Source: Myxococcota bacterium (GTDB taxonomy: Bacteria; Myxococcota_A; Polyangia; Polyangiales; Polyangiaceae). From it: a stretch of 63,825 nt of DNA. The stretch spans positions 1 through 63,825 of the forward strand of contig CAUJFL010000013.1 of the NCBI GenBank assembly GCA_963169165.1. The letters are read 5' to 3'. Position 1 is the first letter of the stretch. Each line of letters starts with the position of its first letter. The notes under the pieces were generated by a model, which was not told where the DNA came from, did no database searches, and worked only from the letters and a program-made list of their open reading frames with translations. Shown here in pieces: positions 52,965-63,426 of this stretch. Made by a program: the position numbers and the translations under genes.

Positions 52965-53501
52965 ATGCCCAACGCAACGCGGCCTGCTTCGTCGCTCGAG
53001 CCCGCCCCCGCGCTCTCTCCGCGGGTCATCGAGCGAGCGCTCCCGGTCATCGCTCGCGCCGTGCGTGATCCCGACGCGCGCCAGTTCGTCATCCTCAGGT
53101 TGCTCGAGCAGCGCGGGTTCTGGCTGGACGAGCACACCCCTCCAGGCCGCGTCGGCGCCTGGGCCAGGATGGTGGCCCGCAACCACCGCCTCTCGCTGGC
53201 GCGCGACCGGCTGGCGTTCGAACACACCGGGCCCAGCGTCGAGGGATCGCTCGAGCGAGCCTCCGCGCCGGGGCTGGCGGCCGACGCCAAGGTCTATCTG
53301 ACAGAGTTCGCGCGCCGAGCCCGCGCCGCGATCGAGGCCTGGCATCGCCGGGGGCTCGCGCTGTTCGACCTGCAGTGTGAGGGCGCGATGGCGACCAGCG
53401 CGCAGCTCGCGGCGGCGCTCGGCACGACGGTCGCGCACGTCGACAAGCTGAGGCAGCGCAACCGGGCCGCGCTCCGGCGCGCGGCGCTCACCTGTCCGTG
53501 A
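52965..53501 (+). CDS. Sigma-70-like regulator (degenerate ECF type)
   Basis: 178 aa from ATG 52965, preceded by AGGAGG at 52955-52960. The order of segments resembles an ECF sigma factor: a region-2-like helix (RQFVILRLLEQRGFWLDEHT, VGAWARMVARNHRLSLARDR) and a C-terminal helix-turn-helix-like segment (SAQLAAALGTTVAHVDKLRQRNRAALRRA). The linker (LERASAPGLAADAKVYLTEF) fits too. Conservation is weak, so a sigma-like anti-sigma partner or an unrelated helical DNA-binding protein remains possible. Monocistronic. Confidence 0.6.
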   Translation: MPNATRPASSLEPAPALSPRVIERALPVIARAVRDPDARQFVILRLLEQRGFWLDEHTPPGRVGAWARMVARNHRLSLARDRLAFEHTGPSVEGSLERASAPGLAADAKVYLTEFARRARAAIEAWHRRGLALFDLQCEGAMATSAQLAAALGTTVAHVDKLRQRNRAALRRAALTCP

Positions 53502-53588
53502 GCGTCCGTGCGCTGGCCGATCGAGGCGCCCGAAGCCCCCTCGATGAAATGACTGTCAGGTCCAGAGGCGCCTGCGCGTCCCAGCTGC

Positions 53589-54509
53589 ATGCCCCACGCT
53601 CACCACGCCCCGCCCACCCCTCGAGGGTCTCCCACCTGCCTCCGCGACCTCGGGCTGCGGATGGACCTGCTTCACAAGATCGGGTTCGCCGGAGGGGCGC
53701 TCCGATGGCTCACGGTGGCGCCGTGCGACAGCGACCTGCTCGTGCATGGACACGGCCGCGGTGTCGACCTGCTCACCGTCGAGGAGACGAACAGCGTCCC
53801 CGTGCTCGACGTCACCAACCCCGGCGCGCGCCCGGTGCTGTTGCCGAGCGAGACGGTGCTGCGCGGCGGGCTGCAGACGCGCATGGTCGAGCGCTCGGTC
53901 GTGGTGCCGGCCCGCGCGAGCGCCAGCGTGCCCGTGCGCTGCGTCGAGCGCTCGCGGTGGCATGACGACGGGCGAGGCGCGCAGTTCTCCACGGCGCCGC
54001 AGATGTCCTCGACCACGCGCGGGAGGCTCAAGCGCTCGCCGACCGGCAGCGATCAGCGCACGGTGTGGCGCGAGGTCGACGAGGACCTGGAGCGCACCCA
54101 GACGATGTCGGCCACCGCGTCGTACGAGGCGGTGCAGGAGCGCGTCCACCGCGCCACGAGCGAGGTCCGCGCGCGCCTGGGCGAGCCGCCCGAGCACGCG
54201 AACGGCGCGCTGCTGCTGTTCCCGCGCGGGTTCGGCTGGCTCGAGGTGTTCCCGCAGCGTGACGGGCTGGTCGGCGCGCTCGACGGGCTGATCTCCGGGT
54301 TCGTCGACGGCGGCGCGAGCGGCGGAGAGGCGACGTCACGGCGCGCGTCGGCGCGCATCGTCGACGATCTGCTCGACGCGCCGCTGTCGAAGCAGCCCGT
54401 CGCCGCGGGGACGGGCCAAGCGTTCACCCTCGACGGGCAGCTCGATCGCGGACACGCGCTCTTCGTGGGCGACAGGCTCGCGCACCTCGCCGCCTGTGTT
54501 GGCTACTGA
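53589..54509 (+). CDS. ARPP-1 domain protein
   Basis: 306 aa in the track; an internal ATG at 53661 (MDLLHKIGFAGGALRWL) may be the true start because the first 24 residues are low-complexity. The body matches the ARPP-1 domain: VDLLTVEETNSVPVLDVTNP, ARPVLLPSETVLRGGLQTRM, SASVPVRCVERSRWHDD and the DQRTVWREVDEDLERTQT region. ARPP-1 proteins are poorly characterised and often found near ARG/rhodanese-phosphatase type genes; biochemical role unknown. It converges on the radical SAM gene with a 7-bp overlap of the ends. Confidence 0.75.
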   Translation: MPHAHHAPPTPRGSPTCLRDLGLRMDLLHKIGFAGGALRWLTVAPCDSDLLVHGHGRGVDLLTVEETNSVPVLDVTNPGARPVLLPSETVLRGGLQTRMVERSVVVPARASASVPVRCVERSRWHDDGRGAQFSTAPQMSSTTRGRLKRSPTGSDQRTVWREVDEDLERTQTMSATASYEAVQERVHRATSEVRARLGEPPEHANGALLLFPRGFGWLEVFPQRDGLVGALDGLISGFVDGGASGGEATSRRASARIVDDLLDAPLSKQPVAAGTGQAFTLDGQLDRGHALFVGDRLAHLAACVGY

Positions 54510-55474
54510 TGAGGCTCGCCGAAGACGTCGGACACGGCTGACGCCTCTCGCCCGCGCCCCGCCACTCCCAGCGCCTCGGCGGGATCGTCGGTGCGCGGGA
54601 CGAACTCATCCCAACCGTAGCCGTCCGGGTACTCACGCCAGGGGCCCTCGCACACGGCGTCGAACGAGCAGCCGGCGCAGCGTGGACCCTTGGCCTTGCC
54701 TTGCTCGAGCCGGTACGCGGTGTAGTCCGCGATGATCATCGGCTTGTCGAGGATCCGTGTGTCAGGAATGATCGATTCGACCACCTGCGCCTCGTGCCCG
54801 TGCATGAAGCAGTAGGGCACCGCCTCGGCGAAGGCGGTGATCCCCGCCGCCTGCACGATGTCGAGCGCCTCGTGCAGGAAGGGCGCGGCGACGCTGAACC
54901 TCGGGACCACGGCGTCGAACTCGCGCAGCGCCGTGCCCTCGGGGTGGACATAGGCGAACTGGATCTGTTGCACGTCGAGGCTCACGAGCAGCCTCGCCAG
55001 CGCGGGGAGATCTTCGAGGTTCTGTCGTGTGACGACGCTGTTGGTGATCACCAGCATCCCGCGCGCGCGGGCCGCCTCGATGCCCCGCCGCGTCTGCCCG
55101 AACGAGCCCGGCGCGCGCGTCAGCGCGTCGTGGATCTCGGCGGACGAGCCGTGCAGAGACGGGGAGATCTGGTTGACGCCGGCGCGGACGGCCGCGTCGA
55201 GGTAGGGCCCGTGGCTGAGCCTCCGGCCGTTGGTCTGCAGCTGGATGACGCGGTAGCCGAGCGCCCTCGCGTACGCGACCGCCTGCAAGAGATCCTTGTG
55301 GACGGTGGGCTCGCCGCCGGTGAAGACCACCTCGCTGGTGCGCGCGCGCTCGTCGCGGAGGATCTGCTTCATCTCTTCGAGCGCGCGAGGCTCGATCCGC
55401 TCGCGCTTGTCCCCCTGCACACAGAAGGTGCAGAGGTTGTTGCAGGTGAAGCCGACCTTGAGATCGAGACGCAT
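54503..55474 (-). CDS. Radical SAM protein with C-terminal Cys cluster
   Basis: 323 aa from ATG 55474 (MRLDLKVGFTCNNLCTFCVQ). The radical SAM motif CNNLCTFC (CX3CX2C) binds the 4Fe-4S cluster, followed by VVFTGGEPTVHKDL (GGEP, SAM binding) and IQLQTNGRRL. The C-terminus has RCAGCSFDAVCEGPWREYPD, a SPASM/twitch-like Cys set that would hold an auxiliary cluster. Such enzymes modify peptides or proteins, but no precursor peptide was identified nearby. Transcribed divergently from the BNR gene, 168 bp apart. Confidence 0.9.
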   Translation of the reverse strand: MRLDLKVGFTCNNLCTFCVQGDKRERIEPRALEEMKQILRDERARTSEVVFTGGEPTVHKDLLQAVAYARALGYRVIQLQTNGRRLSHGPYLDAAVRAGVNQISPSLHGSSAEIHDALTRAPGSFGQTRRGIEAARARGMLVITNSVVTRQNLEDLPALARLLVSLDVQQIQFAYVHPEGTALREFDAVVPRFSVAAPFLHEALDIVQAAGITAFAEAVPYCFMHGHEAQVVESIIPDTRILDKPMIIADYTAYRLEQGKAKGPRCAGCSFDAVCEGPWREYPDGYGWDEFVPRTDDPAEALGVAGRGREASAVSDVFGEPHQ

Positions 55475-55642
55475 CGCGCGCGCCGTGTCGATGCCGCCCG
55501 CCGCTCCGAGCGTCAAGCGCGCGCGCGCGAGCGGATGACGTCGATCAGGCGCGCCTTGCCTGTCCTCGGGCTCGCGTGCACGCCGCCAGCGGCGCTTGCC
55601 AGCGTCGCCGCGATCGATAACGTGGCGCCCGGAGGCTCCAAC

Positions 55643-56719
55643 ATGAACGTCTTGTGGATCGGCACGCGCAAGGGCGCGTTTCGGCTGTCGTCGGCGAACC
55701 GCGCGAGCTGGCGGCTGGAGGGCCCGTGGTACCTGGGCAACATCGTCTACCACGTCGTGCGCGGCCCGACCGGCACGCGGCTCATGTCGACCAGCGCGGG
55801 GCACCTCGGGCCAGCGCTGCGCCGCTCGACCGACGACGGCGCGACGTGGGAAGAGGTCGCCAGCCCGCCGAGGTTCGCCGAGGGCGAGCCTCGCAAGCGC
55901 GCGGTCGACCACATCTTCTGGCTCGAGCCGGCGCCGTCGCGCGGCGTGAGCTCGTGGTACGCGGGCACGTCTCCGAAGGCGCTCTTCGTCAGCGACGACG
56001 ACGGGCTGTCGTGGACGCCGGTGTCCGGGTTCAACGATCACCCGAAGCAGCTCGAGTGGATAGGCGGCGACCAGGACCAGACGCCGGACGGCGGCAAGCT
56101 GCACTCGATCAACGTCGATCCGCGCGATCCCAGCAAACTACTGTTTGGCCTCTCGGGCGGCGGCGTGTTCGTGAGCGACGACGGAGGCGCTGACTGGCGC
56201 CCGATGAACGACGGGTGCCGGGCCGACTACGGCCACGATCCTCACTGTGTAGTGCAGCACCCCGCCAACCCGGATCGCCTCTGGATGCAGAGTCACTACG
56301 GGATCTACCGCCTGGATCGCGACCGCTCCGAGACCTGGACCCACGTCGGCGCCCAGATGCCAGCAGACGTGGGCGACATCGGCTTCCCGATGGTGGTGCA
56401 CCCCCGCGAGCCCGACAGCGCGTATGTGTTTCCGATGGATGGCACGTCGGTGTGGCCGCGCACCAGCCCCGGCGGCAAGCCCGCGGTCTTCGCGACGCGC
56501 GACGCCGGCGCCACCTGGCGGCGGCTCGACCGCGGGCTCCCCGCCGAGCAGGCCTGGTGGACGGTCAAGCGCCAGGCGATGTGCGCCGACGGGGGCGAGC
56601 CGCTCGGTCTGTACCTCGGCACGACCTCGGGCGAGGTGTGGGCGAGCGCCGACGAGGGCGAGACGTTCACTTGCATCGCGCGGCACCTGCCACACATCTA
56701 CAGCGTCACGGCGGGTTGA
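55643..56719 (+). CDS. BNR/sortilin-like beta-propeller protein
   Basis: 358 aa from ATG 55643 with GGAGG 7 nt upstream. Repeated Asp-box units are visible: STDDGATWEEV, VSDDDGLSWTPV, VSDDGGADWRPM, TRDAGATWRRL and SADEGETFTCI, typical of sialidase-like or VPS10-type propellers. There is no signal peptide, so it is cytoplasmic; despite automated labels such as exo-alpha-sialidase, the catalytic Arg triad was not identified. It lies 3 bp before a MoaD/ThiS gene, and this pairing recurs in other bacteria. Confidence 0.88.
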   Translation: MNVLWIGTRKGAFRLSSANRASWRLEGPWYLGNIVYHVVRGPTGTRLMSTSAGHLGPALRRSTDDGATWEEVASPPRFAEGEPRKRAVDHIFWLEPAPSRGVSSWYAGTSPKALFVSDDDGLSWTPVSGFNDHPKQLEWIGGDQDQTPDGGKLHSINVDPRDPSKLLFGLSGGGVFVSDDGGADWRPMNDGCRADYGHDPHCVVQHPANPDRLWMQSHYGIYRLDRDRSETWTHVGAQMPADVGDIGFPMVVHPREPDSAYVFPMDGTSVWPRTSPGGKPAVFATRDAGATWRRLDRGLPAEQAWWTVKRQAMCADGGEPLGLYLGTTSGEVWASADEGETFTCIARHLPHIYSVTAG

Positions 56720-56722
56720 GCC

Positions 56723-56983
56723 GTGCGGGTTCATATCCCTTCCCCGCTGCGATCGTACACCGGCGGCGAGAGCGAGGTGTCCGCCGACGGCGCGACCGTC
56801 GACGAGGTGCTGTGGGATCTCGACCGACAGTTTCGCGGCTTGCGCTACCGGATGGTCGACGAGCAGCGCCGCGTCCGCAGGCACATGCGGGTGTTCATCA
56901 ACGGCGCGCAGACGTTCGAGCTGGACGACGCGGTCGCGCCCACCGATCGCGTCGAGATTCATCAGGCGCTCAGCGGAGGGTGA
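56723..56983 (+). CDS. MoaD/ThiS-family sulphur-carrier-like protein
   Basis: 86 aa, GTG start 3 bp after the BNR gene. Ubiquitin-like fold (MRVHIPSPLRSYTGGESEV, VDEVLWDLDRQFRGLRYRM, HMRVFINGAQTFELDD, APTDRVEIHQALSGG). The C-terminal GG tail is the site adenylated and thiocarboxylated in MoaD and ThiS. No MoeB/ThiF-like E1 enzyme is in the window. Pairing with the BNR protein suggests a dedicated carrier role outside standard molybdopterin or thiamine synthesis. Confidence 0.9.
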   Translation: MRVHIPSPLRSYTGGESEVSADGATVDEVLWDLDRQFRGLRYRMVDEQRRVRRHMRVFINGAQTFELDDAVAPTDRVEIHQALSGG

Positions 56984-57048
56984 GCGACACCGTGAGCGTC
57001 GGTGCGTTCCGAGGCGCCGCCTCCTCGTGCTCGGCGGTGCCGATTGAC

Positions 57049-58269
57049 CTACTTGCCGAGCAGCACCTTCGCCATCGCCGCGGCGACGCGCTCGATCTGC
57101 GCCGTCGGCACCGAGCAGAGCGCGACGCGCAGCGACACCGCCAGCGGCACCACGTAGACGCCCACCTCTCGCAGCTTGGCCGCGTCCCCCGGCGGATCCT
57201 TGCTCTCGACCGTCACGAAGAACCCGCCGTCGTAGCGGGGAAACTGCAGCCCGAGCGGGCGCGCGGCCTTGTTCCACGCGTCGACGCGGGCCGCGAGCAG
57301 ATCGGTGAACACCTTGCGCTCGCGCGCGACGCGGGTGCCCTCGTCGAGCAGCTTGCCGACCGCGACCATCCCGGCGTGGTTGCAGTTGGACCACGTGCCG
57401 CGGCACGCGTACGTGAGCCCGGCGTCGAGATCGGCGACGTCGTCGGCGCTCGGCGGGATCGCGACCAGCGCGCCCACGCGCTGTCCGTACGCGAGGAAGC
57501 TCTTCGACGCGCTCCACGCGAACGCGATCATCACCTTGTCGGCGATCCTGGCCAGCGCCGCCACCGGGCGCGACAGCGAGCCCTCGGCGAACGCCGCGTA
57601 CGCGATGTCGAGCAGCACGGTCAGCGGCCCCTTCGCGCCGTGCCTGGCGAGCACCTCGGTGGTGCGCGCCCAGTCGTCATCGCTCATCGAGTAGCCCGTC
57701 GGGTTGTGACAGGGATCGTTGAGCACGAGGAGCGCGCGGCCCTGCTTCTCCATCAGCTCGCCGAGCGCGCGGTCGAGCGCCGCGGTGTCGAGCGAGCCGT
57801 CGGACGCGAACATCGAGAACGTCACCACCTTGCGCCCGTGCTCGGCCGCGATGGTCCCGTATGGGCTCCAGAAGAACGAGGTCGTCAGCAGCGCGTGCCC
57901 CTCTTCGACGAACGACGCGAACGCGTGGCGCAGCGCGCCCGTGCCGCCGGGCGTCGCGACCGCGACCGCGCGCGCCGCGAGCTCGGGCGCCGACGACGTG
58001 ACGTCGCGCTTCACCGCCGCGAGGAACGCCGGCGGCCCCGCGATCGGCGCGTAGCTCGCGAGCTGCTCAGGCGCCGAGGCGAGCAACGCCTCGGTCAGCG
58101 CCGGGAGCGTGCAGAGCTTGCCAGCGTCGTCGAACAGCGCCCCCAGCGTGCCGTTGACCACGTCCTCGCCGCGCGCCTTCGCGTCGGAGGCCATCTTCGA
58201 GAGGGTGAAGATGGGATCGTTGCCGGGGCGCCCGCGGCGCGCGGGGACGAGGTGAGCGGAAGGGGCCAT
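57049..58269 (-). CDS. PLP-dependent aminotransferase, class I/II (aromatic/aspartate type)
   Basis: 406 aa. The fold type I aminotransferase pattern includes DPIFTLSKMASDAKARGEDV, ATPGGTGALRHAF, VLNDPCHNPTGYSM with the PLP-ring Asp/Asn region, and FAWSASKSFLAYGQRVGALV with the Schiff-base Lys. The NPTG and SKSFLAYGQRVG context matches TyrB/AspC-like enzymes, which transaminate aromatic or dicarboxylic amino acids. N- and C-terminal boundaries are normal. Specificity not determined. Confidence 0.9.
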   Translation of the reverse strand: MAPSAHLVPARRGRPGNDPIFTLSKMASDAKARGEDVVNGTLGALFDDAGKLCTLPALTEALLASAPEQLASYAPIAGPPAFLAAVKRDVTSSAPELAARAVAVATPGGTGALRHAFASFVEEGHALLTTSFFWSPYGTIAAEHGRKVVTFSMFASDGSLDTAALDRALGELMEKQGRALLVLNDPCHNPTGYSMSDDDWARTTEVLARHGAKGPLTVLLDIAYAAFAEGSLSRPVAALARIADKVMIAFAWSASKSFLAYGQRVGALVAIPPSADDVADLDAGLTYACRGTWSNCNHAGMVAVGKLLDEGTRVARERKVFTDLLAARVDAWNKAARPLGLQFPRYDGGFFVTVESKDPPGDAAKLREVGVYVVPLAVSLRVALCSVPTAQIERVAAAMAKVLLGK

Positions 58270-58904
58270 GGCGGCCCCATACCACGCTTGCTCGCGGTCG
58301 CGTCGTCAGACGGGGAAGCCGACGCGGGCCGACGAGCCGAGCGCGAGCTCGAACCCCGCGTGGTGCGCGGCGAGCCGAGCGACGCCCGCGCTGGGCGCGA
58401 CGAGGCGCGGCGCGGCGACCAGCACGTGATCGCCGTCGCGACCCGAGCCGTCGACCGTCACGGCGTGACCTCCGCCCTCGAGCCTCACGTGTGGGGTGTC
58501 GATGCCGGTGACCCGCACCGACGCTATCGCCAGCAAGACCAGGCCGATGCCCACCGTCGGCCTCGCGAGCACGGACGCGGCGGGGCGACGCGCGAGGTCG
58601 ACCGTGACCGCGGCGCGGTGCTGTCCGCCGCGGGACGACGAGGGGGACAGCGCCTCTTCGAGCACGCCGGGGAGATCGATCTCTTGCGCGGCCTCGCCCA
58701 CCGAGCCGAGCAACAAATCATACAGGCCGCGCGCGGCGTCGAGATCGGGCGTCCGCGCGTCGATCACGCGCTCGAGCGCGAGCCTGGAGCGCGCGTCGAG
58801 CCGCGCTTGCTCGGCGACGACGATCGCGTCGTGCACCTCGCGCGAGCGCCCGGTGACGAAGTCGGACAGCTCGACCAGCGCAGGATCGTGGTCGTACTCG
58901 TCGG

Positions 58905-59528
<624 letters not shown>

Positions 59529-59567
59529 TGCGCGCGCGGCCTTACCAAACGCCGTCGAGAAAATCCA

Positions 59568-61313
59568 TCAGGTCGAGAGGCGCTGCGCGAGCGCGGCGTG
59601 CTCGTCCCACAGGGCCTTCGGCAGCCGATCGCCGAACTTGGTCAAGAACGCCTTCTGGATCTCGAGCTCGGCCTTCCACGTGGTGGGATCGACGTCGAGC
59701 AGGTACGGGAGCTTCTCGCCGGAGAGGCCGAGCCCCGACAGCTCGAGGCTCTCGGGCGTTGGCACCATGCCCACGACCGAGCGCTTCGCGTCGGCCTTGC
59801 CCGCGATGCGCTCGAGCATCCATTTCAGCACGCGGACGTTGTCGCCGAAGCCCGGCCACAGGAACTTGCCGTCGGGCCCGGTGCGGAACCAGTTGACGTG
59901 GAAGATCTTGGGCGGGTTCGAGGCCTTCTTGCCCATCGACAGCCAGTGCCCGAAGTAATCGCCCATGTTGTAGCCACAGAACGGCAGCATCGCCATCGGA
60001 TCGTTGCGCGGCACGCCGACCGCCCCGGTCGCCGCGGCCGTCGTCTCGCTCACCATCGTCGCGCCGACGAACACGCCGTGCTGCCAGTCGAACGCCTCGA
60101 ACACGAGCGGCGCGGCCTTCGCGCGGCGCCCGCCGAAGACGATCGCCGAGATCGGCACGCCCTTGGGATCGTCGATCTCTGGCGTCACGCTGGGGCAGTT
60201 CTTGGCGGGGACGGTGAAGCGGCTGTTGGGGTGCGCGGCCTTGTCGGTCGAGCCGCGCTTCCACGGCTTGCCCTGCCAGTCGGTCGCGGTCTCGGGCGGG
60301 TCGCCGTCCATGCCCTCCCACCACGGCTCGTTGGTGGGCGTGAGCGCGACGTTGGTGAAGATCGCGTCGTGCTTCACGCTGGCCATCGCGTTGGGGTTCG
60401 TCTTGGAGCTGGTGCCGGGCGCGACGCCGAACATCCCCGCCTCGGGGTTGACGGCCCACAGCCGCCCGTCGTCGCCGATGCGCAGCCACGCGATGTCGTC
60501 GCCGATGGTGGTCACCTTCCAGCCGGGGAGGGACGGCACCATCATCGCGAGGTTGGTCTTGCCGCACGCGCTCGGGAACGCTGCGGCGATGTAGTGAGTC
60601 TCGCCCGCGGGGCTCGTGAGGCCGAGGATCAGCATGTGCTCGGCCATCCAGCCCTCGGCGCGTCCCTGCGCGCTCGCGATGCGCAGGGCGTGGCACTTCT
60701 TGCCGAGCAGCGCGTTGCCGCCGTAGCCCGAGCCGATCGACCAGATCGTGCGTGTGTCGGGGAAATGGCAGATGAAGCGCCGGTCGGGCGACAGATCGCC
60801 GGTCGAGTGCAGCCCGCGCACGAAATCGGCGCGGTCGCCGAGCGCGTCGAGCGCGACCTTGCCCATGCGGGTCATCACGCGCATGTTGAGCACGACGTAC
60901 GCGCTGTCGGTGATCTCGACGCCGACGCGGCTCGACGGGCTGCCGACCGGGCCCATCAGGTAGGGGATGACGTACATCGTGCGGCCCTTCATCGCGCCCG
61001 CGAACAGCGGCGTGAGCTTGGCGCGCGCGTCGGCGGGGCTCATCCAGTTGTTGGTCGGGCCGACGTCGTCCTTGTGCTCGCTGCAGATGAAGGTGAGGTG
61101 CTCGGTGCGCGCGACGTCGGTCGGGTTCGAGCGGTGAAAATAGCTGTTGGGGTACGCGGCCTCGTTCAGCTTCAGCAGCGTCCCGTCGGCCAGCGACAGC
61201 TCGATGAGCCGGTCACGCTCGGTCTCGGTGCCGTCGCAGACGACCACCTGGTCGGGTTGGCAGAGGGCTTTGACTTCTTCGACCCACTTGGCGAGCGCTT
61301 CGTTCGTGATCAT
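59568..61313 (-). CDS. pckG: Phosphoenolpyruvate carboxykinase (GTP)
   Basis: 581 aa from ATG 61313 ([20 protein letters not shown]), near the usual 600-residue size. It converts oxaloacetate to PEP with GTP at the head of gluconeogenesis. The nucleotide P-loop is [15 protein letters not shown], with the reactive Cys in ACGKTN. The GTP-type features include [53 protein letters not shown] and [18 protein letters not shown]. Single gene, 39 bp upstream of ndk. Confidence 0.97.
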   Translation of the reverse strand: MITNEALAKWVEEVKALCQPDQVVVCDGTETERDRLIELSLADGTLLKLNEAAYPNSYFHRSNPTDVARTEHLTFICSEHKDDVGPTNNWMSPADARAKLTPLFAGAMKGRTMYVIPYLMGPVGSPSSRVGVEITDSAYVVLNMRVMTRMGKVALDALGDRADFVRGLHSTGDLSPDRRFICHFPDTRTIWSIGSGYGGNALLGKKCHALRIASAQGRAEGWMAEHMLILGLTSPAGETHYIAAAFPSACGKTNLAMMVPSLPGWKVTTIGDDIAWLRIGDDGRLWAVNPEAGMFGVAPGTSSKTNPNAMASVKHDAIFTNVALTPTNEPWWEGMDGDPPETATDWQGKPWKRGSTDKAAHPNSRFTVPAKNCPSVTPEIDDPKGVPISAIVFGGRRAKAAPLVFEAFDWQHGVFVGATMVSETTAAATGAVGVPRNDPMAMLPFCGYNMGDYFGHWLSMGKKASNPPKIFHVNWFRTGPDGKFLWPGFGDNVRVLKWMLERIAGKADAKRSVVGMVPTPESLELSGLGLSGEKLPYLLDVDPTTWKAELEIQKAFLTKFGDRLPKALWDEHAALAQRLST

Positions 61314-61434
61314 GGCGTGCGGGGTTCCTTGCGGTGACTGCTGCCGAGCCTGGTTGACGAGGATCTCGCGCCGTCGCGCGCGAGGCGGCCTCCTTACCAC
61401 ACCGACGCCGGGCTGTGGCCGGTGCGCGCGCGGT

Positions 61435-62184
61435 TCACGCGCGGGTGGCGGCCGCCGAGAGCGCGGTCTTCACCTCGAACGGGTGCAGCCCTCGGCGCGC
61501 CGCCTTGAGGCGGGCGGCGAACGCGGCGACGTGCGGGCACGCGAAGCTCGAGCCCGACACGCGCGCGCGACCGCCGCCCCTCGCCCACACCTCGACGTCG
61601 ACCCCCCGCGCGAGGAACGAGACGCGGTGACCGCCGCGAAAGCCCAGATAGAATGGGTCATCGGCGCTCGCGCGGTCGACGCCGAGCAGCGCCGCGCACG
61701 CCGCGGGATAGTCGGGCGTGCCGGCGTTGTCGGTCGCGGCCACCAGCACCACGCCGTCGACCGCGGCTCGATCGACGAGGTCGTAGACGTCGAGCAAGAG
61801 CTCGCGGCGACGCGTGCCCAGGCTGAGGTTCACGACGTCGTAGCCCTCACGCACGCAGAACTCGAGCGCGGTACGCAACGCCGCCGCCGAGCCGCGCCCG
61901 AGCGCGTCGACGAGCCGGACGCTGTGAAGCTCGGCCTCGGGCGCGAGCGCGCGCACGATCGACGCGACCGACGAGCCGTGGTGGCCCACGTCGCCCGGCG
62001 CCACGCGCTCGACGGTCGACAACAGCCCCGTCGCCGCGACCGCGAAGCTCCGCGCAGCCGCGCCCTCGCCGAGCACCTCCTCGTCGACGCCGGTGTCGAC
62101 GATCGCGACGCGCGCGCCGGTCCCGGGCGGGCAGGCCTTGAGATCGGCTACCGTGAACCCGCGGAGATCGTCGAGCGCCGACAC
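61435..62184 (-). CDS. Compact S8 (subtilisin-like) peptidase
   Basis: 249 aa without signal peptide or pro-domain. The catalytic triad is visible: Asp in [15 protein letters not shown], His in [15 protein letters not shown], Ser in [15 protein letters not shown]. The oxyanion Asn region is [16 protein letters not shown]. It is shorter than secreted subtilases (usually more than 270 aa mature) and presumably cytoplasmic. It starts 12 bp after the glutamine-amidotransferase-like gene on the same strand, so the two form an operon. Target unknown. Confidence 0.9.
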   Translation of the reverse strand: MSALDDLRGFTVADLKACPPGTGARVAIVDTGVDEEVLGEGAAARSFAVAATGLLSTVERVAPGDVGHHGSSVASIVRALAPEAELHSVRLVDALGRGSAAALRTALEFCVREGYDVVNLSLGTRRRELLLDVYDLVDRAAVDGVVLVAATDNAGTPDYPAACAALLGVDRASADDPFYLGFRGGHRVSFLARGVDVEVWARGGGRARVSGSSFACPHVAAFAARLKAARRGLHPFEVKTALSAAATRA

Positions 62185-62196
62185 GCGCGCGGCAGG

Positions 62197-63297
62197 TTAT
62201 GCCTGCGCGCCGTCGTCGGCGACCGCGGGATCGAGCTCGCGCTCGAGCGGCCGCAGGAACGAAGGATCGATCGGGCCCGCGGCGTCGTCGAAGCACATCG
62301 ACGCGGCGAGCAGCTTCGGCACGCTGCCGGGCTTGCCGGCGCGCGCAGGCGGTGGAGGCAGCAGCGACGGGTGCGCGACCGACACGGCGGGGGGCGACTC
62401 GCCGGAGAACAGCTCGATGTCGACCACCGGCGGCGGCAGGCGGCGCCAGCCACGCTCGTCTGCTTGCTCGTTGAACTTGCGCGTCAACCAGCCGGGGATC
62501 AGCAGCGTGAACGTCTTGGCGATGCGGTCGGGGTTGTCGAGCGTCTGCAGCATCTTCTCGTAGGTGACCTTGCCGTAGGCCGCGACGAACGCCTCGGCCT
62601 GCTCACGCTTCGCGAGCCACGCGACCACGCCGGATTTGTCGGCCTCGGGGTGAAATTGCGTGCCCTCGATGCCGGGCGCGAAATCGAGCCCGAGCAGCGC
62701 CTGGCCCTTCGACACGCCGTCGCGGCTCTCTCTCGCGAGCACCTTGCCGCCGAGCTGGTCGAGCTTGCGCTCCTCGAGGTCGACGGCCTCCCAGTTGCGG
62801 TGCTCGAACGCGAACAGCCGATCGTGGAAGCGCGCTGTCAGCGCGTGCTGCATGCCCGCCTGGGTCATGTAGACGGGCATCACGCCGAACTTTCGGGTCG
62901 CGCGCAGCTGCATCTGCGCGACCTCGAAATGCCTGATCAGCAGCTCGAACGTGTAGCAGACGCCGAACATCGACGGGGCGAGCGCGCGACCCTGGAGGTG
63001 GCCTTCGACGATCGAGTCGAGCAGCTTGCGGTACTCGACGAGCCAGGCCTCGCCGTCGTGATCGGCCGGGCCGCCGGGGCCGCCGCTCGACAGGAAGAGA
63101 TCGCAGCCGGAGGGCGGCAGCTCGTGCTTGTTGCGCGGCTCGACCGTGACCAGCTCGCACTCGAGCTCGGGGTTGAAGGCCGCCACGCGCTCGAAGAACG
63201 CCTCGATCATCACGGCGAAGCAGCGCATCGCCTGGTTCGCGTGCCCGTTGTTCATGTCGATCAGGCACAGGCGGAGGCGCCGAGATGGAGACGTCAT
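62197..63297 (-). CDS. Class I glutamine amidotransferase-like protein
   Basis: 366 aa. The GATase1 triad is visible: nucleophile Cys in MFGVCYTFELLIRHF, and His/Glu in LDFAPGIEGTQFHPEAD. The N-terminus is unusual (RLCLIDMNNGHANQAMRCFA) compared with GuaA or PabA, with DLFLSSGGPGGPADHD as the oxyanion loop. After the amidotransferase domain there is an extra C-terminal region of about 130 residues, Pro-rich near its end (SVAHPSLLPPPPARAGKP). The acceptor of ammonia is unknown. First gene of an operon with the S8 peptidase. Confidence 0.85.
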   Translation of the reverse strand: MTSPSRRLRLCLIDMNNGHANQAMRCFAVMIEAFFERVAAFNPELECELVTVEPRNKHELPPSGCDLFLSSGGPGGPADHDGEAWLVEYRKLLDSIVEGHLQGRALAPSMFGVCYTFELLIRHFEVAQMQLRATRKFGVMPVYMTQAGMQHALTARFHDRLFAFEHRNWEAVDLEERKLDQLGGKVLARESRDGVSKGQALLGLDFAPGIEGTQFHPEADKSGVVAWLAKREQAEAFVAAYGKVTYEKMLQTLDNPDRIAKTFTLLIPGWLTRKFNEQADERGWRRLPPPVVDIELFSGESPPAVSVAHPSLLPPPPARAGKPGSVPKLLAASMCFDDAAGPIDPSFLRPLERELDPAVADDGAQA

Positions 63298-63426
63298 GGT
63301 GGTGCGGGTCGCGCGCCGAGCGCCGACGACCCCGCTCGCTTACGGCACAAGGGCCTCAGAGTCCAATATTTCACGGTGTTTGAGCGCTGTTTCGTAGGTT
63401 GATGTCGCACCTGAACGCGGGCGCGC

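Noticed and set aside
55513-55642. Upstream in-frame extension of the BNR gene that looks like a signal peptide
   Set aside because: The family normally begins MNVLxxGTRKGxF, and a GGAGG site fits ATG 55643; the extension is probably chance.
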